Source: an uncultured Clostridia bacterium
GTDB taxonomy: Bacteria; Bacillota; Clostridia; Oscillospirales; Oscillospiraceae
DNA: 64,000 nucleotides
Assembly (NCBI GenBank): GCA_930990965.1
Contig: CAKNRQ010000001.1
Coordinates: forward strand, 1 to 64,000
Direction: 5' to 3'
Shown here: positions 9,591 to 17,939 of the stretch, one piece after another
Numbering within the stretch: the first letter of the stretch is position 1
How the letters are laid out: each line of letters opens with the position of its first letter
Program-made: the position numbers and the translations under genes
The notes under the pieces: generated by a model
Seen by the model: only the letters and a program-made list of their open reading frames with translations
Told to the model about the DNA's origin: nothing
The model's database searches: none

Positions 9591-10728
9591 GAAGAAGGCC
9601 GCTCTGGCTCTGCTGATATTATTTGCTTTTACCATGCTGCCTGCCGTGCCCGCGGGCGCCGGGTCTGCTCCACCCGGCACCAGCGCGCATTCGGCGGTGC
9701 TCATGCACGCGGACACGGGCACGGTGCTGTACGAGCACAATGCCGATGACCGGATGCTGATTGCCAGCACGACAAAGATAATGACAGCCATCGTCGTGCT
9801 GGAAAACTGCGCCCTGGACGATATAGTGACCATAGACGAGCGCAGCGCCGGGGCCGAGGGCTCGTCCATGTATCTGCGCGCGGGAGAGCGCTATACGGTG
9901 GAGGACCTGCTCTTGGGGCTAATGCTCGTTTCCGGCAACGACGCGGCGCTGGCGCTGGCAATAAACACCGCGGGCTCGGTTGAGGACTTCGCGGATATGA
10001 TGAACGAGAAGGCCGCCGCACTTGGCATGACCGGCACACACTTCTCAAATCCGCACGGCCTGGACGCGGAGGACCACTATTCCACTGCGCGCGACATGGC
10101 GGTGCTCGCGGCGTACTGCATGGAGAACGACGACTTTGCGCGCATTGTCGCTACGCGCAGCGCGAATGTGGCCGGGCAGACGCTCACGAACCATAACAGG
10201 CTCTTGAGCCTGTACGACGGCTGCATCGGCGTCAAAACCGGCTACACTATGGCCGCCGGGCGCACGCTGGTGAGCTGCGCCGAGCGCGGTAACACCAGGT
10301 TTATCTGCGTGACGCTCTGCGACAGGGACGACTGGGATGACCACGCCTCGCTTTACGACTGGGCCTTTGAAAACTATGAGTATGTCAGGGTTATAGACAG
10401 CTCCGTGACATATAGAGTAAACGCCGTGAACGCCGAAGATACGCTCTATGCCTCGGCTTCAGCTCAAAGAGACGGCTGGGCCCTGCTGCCAGTGGGGGCT
10501 GAATACGACACAAGGGTTGAGCTGCCGCCGTTTGTGATTTGCCCGGTGCAGGCCGGTGAGACGGCCGGGCAGGTAGTTGTGAGCTCAAATGGGCAAAAGG
10601 TGTGCTCAGAGCAGCTTGTATACGCAGAGGATCTGCCCGCCCGAGAGAGTGGAGGCTTTCTCGGCAGCATAGAGCGTTTTATCAGAAATCTTGCAAGGCC
10701 TATATATCTGACTGGAGACAACACATGA
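9589..10728 (+). CDS. D-alanyl-D-alanine carboxypeptidase (PBP5 family, DacB/DacF-like)
   Basis: Secreted or membrane-bound low-molecular-weight penicillin-binding protein that removes the terminal D-Ala of peptidoglycan stem peptides. The S11 motifs are present: Ser60-x-x-Lys63 (ASTTK), Ser115-Gly-Asn (SGND) and Lys216-Thr-Gly. The C-terminus resembles the PBP5 beta-domain and an amphipathic anchor. TTG at 9589 is chosen as start (379 aa) because it gives the signal peptide MKKAALALLILFAF and sits 10 nt after GGAGGG. The Bacillus order scpAB-dacB-rluB suggests DacB, but sequence alone does not separate DacB from DacF. Confidence 0.92.
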   Translation: MKKAALALLILFAFTMLPAVPAGAGSAPPGTSAHSAVLMHADTGTVLYEHNADDRMLIASTTKIMTAIVVLENCALDDIVTIDERSAGAEGSSMYLRAGERYTVEDLLLGLMLVSGNDAALALAINTAGSVEDFADMMNEKAAALGMTGTHFSNPHGLDAEDHYSTARDMAVLAAYCMENDDFARIVATRSANVAGQTLTNHNRLLSLYDGCIGVKTGYTMAAGRTLVSCAERGNTRFICVTLCDRDDWDDHASLYDWAFENYEYVRVIDSSVTYRVNAVNAEDTLYASASAQRDGWALLPVGAEYDTRVELPPFVICPVQAGETAGQVVVSSNGQKVCSEQLVYAEDLPARESGGFLGSIERFIRNLARPIYLTGDNT

Positions 10729-11450
10729 AGGAAAGATTGCAAAAGCTCATATCCGGCGCGGGGATAGCCTCGCGCCGCGCGGCCGAGGAGCTCATACTTG
10801 CCGGACGGGTGAGAGTGAATGGAGAAACCGCCGCTCTAGGCATGAGTGCTGACCTGGAGACCGACACAGTTTTGGTAGACGGGGTGCTGCTCAGAGCGCC
10901 TGAGGAGCGCATGTACATAATGCTCAACAAACCGCGCGGCTATGTCACGACTCTCTCCGACGAGAAGGGCAGAAAAACCGTAGCCGGGCTCGTGCAAGGC
11001 GCGGGGCGCAGGCTGTATCCCGTGGGCAGGCTTGACCTCAACAGCGAGGGACTGCTGATAATGACCGACGACGGCGAGGCGGCCAACGCGCTCATGCACC
11101 CGGCGCACGAAGTGGAGAAGGTGTATGTTGTAACCGTCCAGGGGCGAATAACGTCCAAGCAGATAGCCGCGATGGAAGCGCTGAGAGCGGTGGGCGGCAA
11201 ACCCATAAGTCCGGCAGATATTAAGCCGCTGCGCCCTGACGGAGAGAACAGCAGGCTGCGCTTCACCATACACGAGGGCCGGAACCGCCAGGTACGGCGC
11301 ATGTGCGAAAGTGTGGGCCTTAACGTCAGACGCCTTGTGCGCGTAGCTGAGGGTGAGCTGAAGCTCGGCGAGCTGCCGGCCGGTAAGTGGCGAGAGCTGG
11401 ATAGAGAGGAACTCGCTTACGTGAAAGGTCTCATAGCCGAAAAACGTTAA
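10725..11450 (+). CDS. rluB: rRNA pseudouridine synthase RluB/RsuA family
   Basis: Modifies uridine in 23S rRNA (RluB, position 2605 in E. coli numbering) or a related site. It is 241 aa. An N-terminal S4 RNA-binding domain (about 2-60) is followed by the catalytic domain with the motif VGRLDLNSEGLLIMT, which holds the catalytic Asp. The start overlaps the carboxypeptidase stop as ATGA. An alternative RsuA-type (16S) specificity cannot be excluded, but RluB is favoured by length and context. Confidence 0.92.
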   Translation: MKERLQKLISGAGIASRRAAEELILAGRVRVNGETAALGMSADLETDTVLVDGVLLRAPEERMYIMLNKPRGYVTTLSDEKGRKTVAGLVQGAGRRLYPVGRLDLNSEGLLIMTDDGEAANALMHPAHEVEKVYVVTVQGRITSKQIAAMEALRAVGGKPISPADIKPLRPDGENSRLRFTIHEGRNRQVRRMCESVGLNVRRLVRVAEGELKLGELPAGKWRELDREELAYVKGLIAEKR

Positions 11451-11471
11451 AGTTTGTTTACGTAATCCCCC

Positions 11472-11500
11472 TTGTAATATCTGCGCAAACTGTGTAAAAT
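11472..11500 (+). promoter_or_regulatory. Promoter for the rpiR-to-rpsA operon
   Basis: TTGTAA (11472-11477) and TAAAAT (11495-11500) are 17 bp apart, in the only sizeable gap (121 bp) of this block. A short GC-rich inverted repeat (around 11519-11538) lies in the presumed 5' leader. Confidence 0.65.
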
Positions 11501-11571
11501 GAAAAAAGTGTTTACTCGTCGGCCGCAAGCCGGCCGCGCTCATATAGCAGGCATGGGGGATTGGACAGCAC

Positions 11572-12435
11572 ATGGACAAGGATATTTTGACAATCATTTC
11601 CCGGGAAAATTCCGGGTTTTCAAAAGGACAACGGCTAATCGCAAAGTACATACTGGATAATTACGACAAGGCCGCATTCATGACGGCCGGGAAGCTCGGC
11701 AAGGCCGTGGGCGTGAGCGAGTCCACGGTCGTACGTTTTGCCGCAGAGCTGGGGTTCGACGGTTATCCGGGCATGCGCAAGGCACTGCAGGAGATGATAC
11801 GCTCGCGCCTGACGAGCGTGCAGCGCATAGAGGCCAGCCGCGATATGCTCGATGACAAGAACATACTCAAGGCCGTCCTCAGCGACGACATAGACAAGCT
11901 GCAAACGACGCTTGAGGAGATAGACCAGGACAGCTTTAACCGGGTGATTGACAGCATAATAAACGCGGGAGACATATATATTTTTGCCTCCCGTACTTCG
12001 CGCTGCCTTGCGGATTTCCTGGCCTACTACCTGGGCCTCATCCGTTCGGGGGTTCATCTGGTTGATGACAACAGCGCTGCCGAGGCATACGAGCAGCTTT
12101 TGCGTATAGGCGAGGGCGATCTATTTATAGGCTTCACCTTCCCGCGATACTCTGCGCGCTCGGCCAAGGTCATGGGCTTTGCCAAGGACCGTGGGGCTTC
12201 GACTATAGGCCTGACAGACAGTGAGAACTCGCCTTTTTATGGCATGGCCGACATATGCCTCTTTGCCAAAAGCGAGATGGTTTCGTTCGTAGACTCCCTG
12301 GTTGCGCCCATGAGCCTCGTAAACGCTATAGTTATAGCGGTCGGCGCCCGCAGCCGCGACGCCATAAGCGAGACCTTCAATAAACTTGAGCAGGTCTGGA
12401 GCGACTACAAGGTGTTTGAAAAAGCAGATGGTTGA
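11572..12435 (+). CDS. MurR/RpiR-family transcriptional regulator
   Basis: A 287-aa regulator with an N-terminal RpiR helix-turn-helix (about 1-80; the recognition region includes GVSESTVVRFAAELGFDGYPG) and a C-terminal SIS sugar-phosphate-binding domain (about 125-265). Members of this family respond to phosphosugars. No sugar transport or catabolic gene is adjacent, so its target is not evident. It may regulate the downstream flavoprotein/cmk operon or act elsewhere. The next gene starts inside its last codons (8-nt overlap). Confidence 0.88.
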   Translation: MDKDILTIISRENSGFSKGQRLIAKYILDNYDKAAFMTAGKLGKAVGVSESTVVRFAAELGFDGYPGMRKALQEMIRSRLTSVQRIEASRDMLDDKNILKAVLSDDIDKLQTTLEEIDQDSFNRVIDSIINAGDIYIFASRTSRCLADFLAYYLGLIRSGVHLVDDNSAAEAYEQLLRIGEGDLFIGFTFPRYSARSAKVMGFAKDRGASTIGLTDSENSPFYGMADICLFAKSEMVSFVDSLVAPMSLVNAIVIAVGARSRDAISETFNKLEQVWSDYKVFEKADG

Positions 12436-13660
12436 TGCAGTAGTAATTGGCGGCGGCGCGGCAGGCACGCTCTGCGCTGCCCTGGCCGCCGGAAGAGGAT
12501 TGAAAGTAGTGCTGCTTGAGCCCAACCGCGAGCTGGGCCGCAAGCTGCGTATAACTGGCAAAGGCCGCTGCAACGTCACGAACGATTGTACTCCAAGGGA
12601 GTTCATAGAGGCCATACCCGGCGACGGACGCTTTTTGCAGAGTGCTATACACAAGTTTTCACCGCAGGATACGATGGCCTTCTTCGAGGGGCTCGGCGTG
12701 CCGCTCAAGACAGAGCGGGGCAGGAGAGTATTCCCGGTTTCCGACAAGGCGGGAGACATAGCCGGGGCGCTGACCAGATTGTGCCACAAAAACGGCGTCG
12801 AAATCCTGCGGGAAAAGGCGAATGAGATACTGCTCGGAGCAGACGGTGTGCGCGCGGTCAAAACCGAGCGCGGCGAGATAGCCTGCCGCAATGCGGTCAT
12901 ATGCACCGGAGGCCTGAGCTATCCCGGCACCGGCTCAACAGGTGACGGGTACGGATTGGCCAAGACGCTTGGACACAGCGTGAGCGAGTGCCGCCCGAGC
13001 CTGGTGCCTCTGGAGTCGCCGGACGCCTACTGCCGCGAGATGCAGGGCTTTTCGCTGCGAAACGTGACGCTTTCGGCGTATGAGAACGACAAACTCATAT
13101 ATAAAGAACTGGGCGAGATGCTCTTTACGCACTTCGGGGTTTCGGGCCCGCTGGTGCTTTCAGCCTCGGCGCACATGCGCCATTTCGGTGAGGCCAAATA
13201 CCGGCTCAACATCGACTTGAAGCCGGGACTCGACGAGAAAAAGCTCGACGCACGCATCTTGCGCGACTTGGAAAAATACCACAACCGCGAGTTCGCAAAC
13301 TGCCTCAATGACTTGGCGGGCAAGGCCATGATACCGGTACTTGTGCGTCTGAGCGGTATACCGGAGACGCTAAGGGCAAACTCTGTTACACGGGAACAGC
13401 GCCAGAACCTGGTGCGGCTCTTCAAGGCTTTTCCGGTTGAGATCTCACGCCCACGCCCCGTTGCGGAGGCCATAGTGACTTCCGGAGGCGTAAGCACGCG
13501 GGAAATAGACCCGCGCAGCATGATGTCAAAGCTGGTGCCGGGACTCTATTTTGCAGGCGAAGTCATGGATCTGGATGCGTATACTGGCGGCTACAACCTT
13601 CAAATAGCGTGGTCTACGGCCTTTGTGGCCGCAAACTCCCTCAGGACGGAGGATAAATAA
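12428..13660 (+). CDS. NAD(P)/FAD-dependent oxidoreductase, HI0933 (YhiN) family
   Basis: A 410-aa flavoprotein. The N-terminal FAD dinucleotide-binding motif is VIGGGAAGTLCA, followed by GKGRCNVTN, a hallmark of the HI0933/YhiN family. A C-terminal FAD-contacting segment reads YFAGEVMDLDAYTGGYNLQIAW. The substrate is unknown. The ATG at 12428 is chosen because the match to the family begins there; an upstream extension would overlap the rpiR gene. It ends with a 1-nt overlap with cmk, a common clostridial neighbour. Confidence 0.92.
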   Translation: MVDAVVIGGGAAGTLCAALAAGRGLKVVLLEPNRELGRKLRITGKGRCNVTNDCTPREFIEAIPGDGRFLQSAIHKFSPQDTMAFFEGLGVPLKTERGRRVFPVSDKAGDIAGALTRLCHKNGVEILREKANEILLGADGVRAVKTERGEIACRNAVICTGGLSYPGTGSTGDGYGLAKTLGHSVSECRPSLVPLESPDAYCREMQGFSLRNVTLSAYENDKLIYKELGEMLFTHFGVSGPLVLSASAHMRHFGEAKYRLNIDLKPGLDEKKLDARILRDLEKYHNREFANCLNDLAGKAMIPVLVRLSGIPETLRANSVTREQRQNLVRLFKAFPVEISRPRPVAEAIVTSGGVSTREIDPRSMMSKLVPGLYFAGEVMDLDAYTGGYNLQIAWSTAFVAANSLRTEDK

Positions 13661-14349
13661 TGGAAGATCACTTCTCAGTTGCAATAGACGGGCCTTCGGG
13701 GGCCGGTAAGAGCACCATTGCCCGCGCGGCAGCCAAACGTTTTGGGTTCCTGTATGTAGATACGGGGGCTATTTACCGGACTGTTGGCCTGGCCGCGGAG
13801 AGACATGGTGTGAGCTTCGGCGACGAGCAGACCGTTGAGGCGCTATTGCCGGAAATAACCGTCGGGCTCGGCTATGGCGAGAATGGCGAGCAGCGCTCAT
13901 ACTTGAACGGTGAGGACGTGAGCGGGTTTATACGCACGCCCGAAATTTCAAACCGCGCCTCCGACGTCTCGGCCATGCCGTGTGTGCGTGCCTATCTCCT
14001 GGATATGCAGCGCTCCATGGCTGCCAGCAACAACGTCATCATGGACGGGAGAGACATAGGCACCGTTGTGCTGCCGGGCGCAGACTTGAAAATTTTCCTG
14101 ACTGCGAGCGCAGAGGCACGCGCCATGCGCCGCTGCAAGGAGCTGCGTGAGTCGGGGCTGCAAGTGAGCTTGGAAAAGGTACTGCGCGAGATCGAAGAGC
14201 GTGATGAGCACGACATGAGCCGTGCTGCGGCTCCCCTCAAATGTGCCCGCGACGCCGTAAAACTCGACACGAGCGTGCTGACGCTCGAAGAGAGCATAGA
14301 TGCAGTATGTGTGCTTATTGCGGACAAACTGGGGGTGGTGAGCAGGTGA
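13660..14349 (+). CDS. cmk: (d)CMP kinase
   Basis: Phosphorylates CMP and dCMP with ATP in pyrimidine nucleotide salvage and synthesis. It is 229 aa, typical of the short bacterial type. The P-loop GPSGAGKST lies at about 10-18. The residues DTGAIYRTVGL and DGRDIGTVVLP of the CMP-binding region, and the LID-type RDEHDMSR arginine region, are visible. The cmk-plsC-ispH-rpsA order is conserved in clostridia, and adjacent genes overlap by 1-4 nt. Confidence 0.97.
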   Translation: MEDHFSVAIDGPSGAGKSTIARAAAKRFGFLYVDTGAIYRTVGLAAERHGVSFGDEQTVEALLPEITVGLGYGENGEQRSYLNGEDVSGFIRTPEISNRASDVSAMPCVRAYLLDMQRSMAASNNVIMDGRDIGTVVLPGADLKIFLTASAEARAMRRCKELRESGLQVSLEKVLREIEERDEHDMSRAAAPLKCARDAVKLDTSVLTLEESIDAVCVLIADKLGVVSR

Positions 14350-14981
14350 CCGAGACAAACACAAATCAGGACAAGCGCACAGGCTCACCCTCCGATGAGA
14401 AACGATGGTACAACCTGATTTATGCCATTGTGGTTCCAATAGTGCGTCTGCTGTACCCCTTGAGCTTCAAGGGCCGGGAAAACATACCGGACGGTCCAGC
14501 CGTAGTATGTGGCAATCATTCAAACCTTGTTGACCCAATACTGGTGGCCGCATCTTTTGGAAAGAAGACCTTTATGCACTTCATTGCCAAGCAAGAGCTG
14601 AGCGGCGTTCCCGTGGTTGGCTGGGCGCTTGCAAAAGCTGGAGTATGCTTTGTAAACAGAGGACAGAGCGACATAGGCGCAATGCGCAGTATGATGAAAT
14701 TCCTCAAGCGCGGTGACAAAATTTTCATCTTTCCGGAGGGCACACGAGTCGGAGAAGATAATATGGTCGATGCCAAAACAGGGGCCGTGCGCCTGGCTTC
14801 CAAGCTGAGAGTCCCCATAGTTCCTGTCTATATACCGCGCCGCAAGAAGCTATTTTCGCGTGTGCACCTGATAATCGGCGAGCCATATTACGTGGAGGGA
14901 CACAATCACAACGAGTACGAGCAGTTGGCCGATGACATAATGGAGCGCATATATGAGCTCAGGGATGGTGAGAGCGCATGA
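14346..14981 (+). CDS. plsC: 1-acyl-sn-glycerol-3-phosphate acyltransferase
   Basis: Makes phosphatidic acid from lysophosphatidic acid at the membrane. It is 211 aa. The catalytic HX4D motif is NHSNLVDP and the acceptor-binding motif is FPEGTR. A hydrophobic N-terminal segment (about 24-42) anchors the enzyme. The start is taken as GTG 14346, which overlaps the cmk stop and has GGTGAG upstream. The C-terminal partner gene ispH overlaps by 4 nt. Confidence 0.93.
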   Translation: MTETNTNQDKRTGSPSDEKRWYNLIYAIVVPIVRLLYPLSFKGRENIPDGPAVVCGNHSNLVDPILVAASFGKKTFMHFIAKQELSGVPVVGWALAKAGVCFVNRGQSDIGAMRSMMKFLKRGDKIFIFPEGTRVGEDNMVDAKTGAVRLASKLRVPIVPVYIPRRKKLFSRVHLIIGEPYYVEGHNHNEYEQLADDIMERIYELRDGESA

Positions 14982-17203
14982 AGGAAGTACTTGTTGCCAG
15001 GAGCGCCGGCTTCTGTTTCGGCGTTTCCCGCTCGGTAAAAATGGCAGAGCAGATGCTGGAGAGCGGTCCCTGCCTCAGTTACGGGCCGCTTATACACAAT
15101 GCAGACGTTGTGAACAGCCTGGCCGGGCGTGGCCTCAAGGTTATCAACAGCGCCGAAGAAGTCAACCCCGGAGATCGCGTCCTGATACGCTCGCACGGTG
15201 TGTCCCTGGCCGAAGAGGAGGCGCTTCAGGCAAGAGGCGCACAGATAACCGACGCTACCTGCCCTAATGTCTCGAGAATACACAGGCTTGTGGCCGCTGC
15301 GTCAGCTGCCGGGAGACAGGTCCTGGTAATAGGAGCGGCTGAACACCCCGAGGTTAGAGCCATATGTGGACGGTGCGAAGGTGCAAAGGTAGTTGCAAAT
15401 GCACAAGAACTGGAAAAACTGCTGTCTGATAGCCCGGAAATGCACACAAAATCTGTTACAGTTGTCGTACAGACCACTCAAACCGAAGAAAATCTTAAAG
15501 AGTGTGAAATTTTAATAAAAAAATGGTGTACAAATCCGGAAATCTTTGATACAATATGTTCTGCTACGTCCACCAGGCAAACGGAGGCAATAAAGCTTGC
15601 TTCCGAGTGCGACGCAATGGTGGTCATCGGAGGCAAGAACAGCGCAAACAGCCTGCACCTGGCGGAGCTGTGCGAGCGATATTGTCCCAATACCCAATTT
15701 GTTGAGTCTGCTGCTGCGCTTGATTTGAGCTCACTTAAGCCGGCCGAGAGAATTGGGGTGACCGCTGGGGCGTCTGCGCCCGAGTGGATAATCAAGGAGG
15801 TACTGGATAAGATGAGCGACGAGATCCTGATTCAAGAGAACCCGGCAGAAGAGACCGCGGCTGAGCCCGCCGTCGAAACGGCTGAGCCCGTGACCGAAGT
15901 GGTCGAAGAGACCGCAGCGCCCGCTGAGGAAGCTGCACCCGCCGTCGAAGAGGCGGCAGCCGCCGAGAAGCCTGCGGCTGAAAAGAGCTTCGATGAACTG
16001 CTGGAGGATTCTCTTAAAACTATATATAATGGCGACAGGGTATCCGGCACAGTTGTGGCTATCACGCCCACCGAGGTCAGCGTGGACCTCGGCACCAAGT
16101 ATTCTGCTTTCATCCCGACTGCTGAGTTCACCAACGACGGCACCGTCAACGTAGAGGACGCTGTCAAGATTGGCGACACTGTCGAGGCCATTGTTGTTCG
16201 TGTTAACGACATTGAAGGCACCGCTCAGCTCAGCAAGAGGCGTCTGGACGCCGCCAAGAGCTGGCAGACCATTGAGCAGGCTCAGGCCGACGGTGAGATC
16301 GTTGAAGGCGTTGTCACCGAAGAGAACAAGGGCGGCGTTGTCGTCTCCGTGGGCGGCGTGCGCGTGTTCGTGCCTGCCAGCCAGAGTGGCCTGCCCAAGG
16401 ACGCCCCGATGACTCAGCTCGTCAAGACCACCGTGCGTCTGAAGATCACCGAGGTCAACCGCAGCCGCCGCCGTGTGGTCGGCTCCATCCGTGCGGTGCT
16501 GCAGAAGGAGCGCCGCGAGAAGGCCGAGGCCGTCTGGAACGAGATCGAGGACGGCAAGGTTTACCACGGCGTCGTCAAGAGCCTCACCAGCTATGGCGCC
16601 TTTGTTGACATCGGCGGCATCGACGGTATGGTTCACGTCAGCGAACTGAGCTGGAACCGCATCAAGAACCCCGCCGAGGTCGTTTCCGTCGGCCAGGAGA
16701 TTGATGTCTACGTTATCAGCTTCGACCGCGAGGCGCGCCGTATCTCCCTCGGCTACAAGAGGGCTGAGGACAACCCCTGGACTAAGTTCATCAACACTTG
16801 CTCCGTGGGCGACGTTGTCAAGGTTAAGATAGTCAAGCTGATGCCCTTCGGCGCTTTCGCCGAGGTCATGGAAGGCGTTGACGGCCTTATCCACATCAGC
16901 CAGATTGCCAACCGCCGCATCGGCAAGCCCGATGAGGTTCTGAGCGTGGGCGATGTTGTTGATGCGAAGATCACTGCCATTGATACAGACAAGCAGAAGA
17001 TCAGCCTTTCCATCCGCGCTCTGAGCGAGCCCGAACCGGCTCCGCGCCGTGAGCGCCGTGAGCGTAGCGAGCGTGAGCCCCGTGAGCCGCGTGAGCGCCG
17101 TCCGATAGTCCCCGAGGAGGACGCCCTCGTTTACGAAGTGTCCGAGACCGGTGAAGCCAAGGGCAACATTCCCGACTTTGGTTTCGACGACGACGAGGAA
17201 TAA
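14978..17203 (+). CDS. ispH-rpsA: Bifunctional 4-hydroxy-3-methylbut-2-enyl diphosphate reductase / ribosomal protein S1 fusion
   Basis: A 741-aa fusion. Residues 1 to ~285 are IspH, the 4Fe-4S enzyme of the last MEP-pathway step; the three cluster cysteines are Cys13 (GFCFG), Cys95 (DATCPN) and Cys194 (TICSAT). An Ala/Glu/Pro-rich acidic linker (about 286-340) joins four S1 RNA-binding domains (about 345-685), of which the third and fourth are the most canonical. The C-terminus has an Arg/Glu repeat tail followed by an acidic end. Such fusions are known in Clostridia. Overlapping the plsC stop as ATGA implies coupled translation. No internal frameshift is seen. Confidence 0.96.
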   Translation: MKEVLVARSAGFCFGVSRSVKMAEQMLESGPCLSYGPLIHNADVVNSLAGRGLKVINSAEEVNPGDRVLIRSHGVSLAEEEALQARGAQITDATCPNVSRIHRLVAAASAAGRQVLVIGAAEHPEVRAICGRCEGAKVVANAQELEKLLSDSPEMHTKSVTVVVQTTQTEENLKECEILIKKWCTNPEIFDTICSATSTRQTEAIKLASECDAMVVIGGKNSANSLHLAELCERYCPNTQFVESAAALDLSSLKPAERIGVTAGASAPEWIIKEVLDKMSDEILIQENPAEETAAEPAVETAEPVTEVVEETAAPAEEAAPAVEEAAAAEKPAAEKSFDELLEDSLKTIYNGDRVSGTVVAITPTEVSVDLGTKYSAFIPTAEFTNDGTVNVEDAVKIGDTVEAIVVRVNDIEGTAQLSKRRLDAAKSWQTIEQAQADGEIVEGVVTEENKGGVVVSVGGVRVFVPASQSGLPKDAPMTQLVKTTVRLKITEVNRSRRRVVGSIRAVLQKERREKAEAVWNEIEDGKVYHGVVKSLTSYGAFVDIGGIDGMVHVSELSWNRIKNPAEVVSVGQEIDVYVISFDREARRISLGYKRAEDNPWTKFINTCSVGDVVKVKIVKLMPFGAFAEVMEGVDGLIHISQIANRRIGKPDEVLSVGDVVDAKITAIDTDKQKISLSIRALSEPEPAPRRERRERSEREPREPRERRPIVPEEDALVYEVSETGEAKGNIPDFGFDDDEE

Positions 17204-17228
17204 GCGACATCCGGACGTATTATGTCAA

Positions 17229-17265
17229 AAAACAGCGCCGAATTTCAGCTTCGGCGCTGTTTTTC
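17229..17265 (+). terminator. Intrinsic terminator after ispH-rpsA
   Basis: A 10-bp perfect stem (17233-17242 with 17250-17259, 7-nt loop) is extended by flanking A4/T4 and followed by five Ts. It closes the rpiR-rpsA operon. Confidence 0.9.
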
Positions 17266-17297
17266 TTATTTTTTCACAAATATAATCCCGATTTTCC

Positions 17298-17326
17298 TTG
17301 CCTGAACTTGAAAATTGGTGTATAAT
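17298..17326 (+). promoter_or_regulatory. Promoter for carD
   Basis: TTGCCT (17298-17303) and a consensus TATAAT (17321-17326) are spaced by 17 bp, 50 bp before the carD ATG. ACGGAGG precedes the start codon. Confidence 0.8.
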
Positions 17327-17376
17327 TTACGTACATAGTAAGTGTAATAAACAGCATAAGGGAAACGGAGGTTAAA

Positions 17377-17859
17377 ATGACGTTCCGGGTAGGAGACCGG
17401 ATTGCTCATCCGATGCATGGCGCGGGTGTCATAGACAGCATCGTGACGAAGCGAATAAACGGACAGGACAGGGACTACTATGTGCTGAAGCTGCCTACGG
17501 GTGGCATGATGGTAATGGTTCCTGTGGAGACCTGTGAGGCGATTGGCGTGAGGCCGATAGTCAACCCCGCGGAGGCAGAGGAAATCCTCGGAGCCATCCC
17601 AGGCATACAGGTGGAGATGACGTCGAACTGGAACAAGCGGTACAGAGAAAACATGCTCAGAATTAAGAGCGGTGATCTCATGGAGGTTGCCTCTGTCGTA
17701 AAAGGCCTCATGCAGCGAGACCGGGAGCGCGGGCTCTCCACTGGAGAGCGTAAAATGCTCCATTCGGCAAAACAAATACTCATATCGGAAATTGTCCTCT
17801 CAGAGAGCTCCAGCTATGAGGAGGTCGAGGCGAGATTGGACAGCGCAATGGCTCAGTAA
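17377..17859 (+). CDS. carD: CarD/CdnL-family RNA polymerase-binding transcription regulator
   Basis: A 160-aa protein. The N-terminal RNA polymerase-interaction domain resembles TRCF-RID (residues about 3-58; FRVGDRIAHPMHGAGVI and YYVLKLP), and the C-terminal part is helical. In actinobacteria and myxobacteria CarD/CdnL stabilises open complexes at rRNA promoters. In many genomes carD is directly upstream of ispD-ispF; here two lipoprotein genes lie between them. A terminator follows directly, so carD is probably monocistronic. Confidence 0.93.
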   Translation: MTFRVGDRIAHPMHGAGVIDSIVTKRINGQDRDYYVLKLPTGGMMVMVPVETCEAIGVRPIVNPAEAEEILGAIPGIQVEMTSNWNKRYRENMLRIKSGDLMEVASVVKGLMQRDRERGLSTGERKMLHSAKQILISEIVLSESSSYEEVEARLDSAMAQ

Positions 17860-17871
17860 GGGCCGTGCAGC

Positions 17872-17911
17872 AAAGGACGGGAACAAATGGCAGCGCTTTC
17901 CCGTCCTTTTT
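17872..17911 (+). terminator. Intrinsic terminator after carD
   Basis: A perfect 12-bp stem (17872-17883 with 17898-17909) with a 14-nt loop ends in five Ts, 12 bp after the carD stop. Confidence 0.88.
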
Positions 17912-17939
17912 GCATATACAGAGATTGGGGGAAAGAGCT

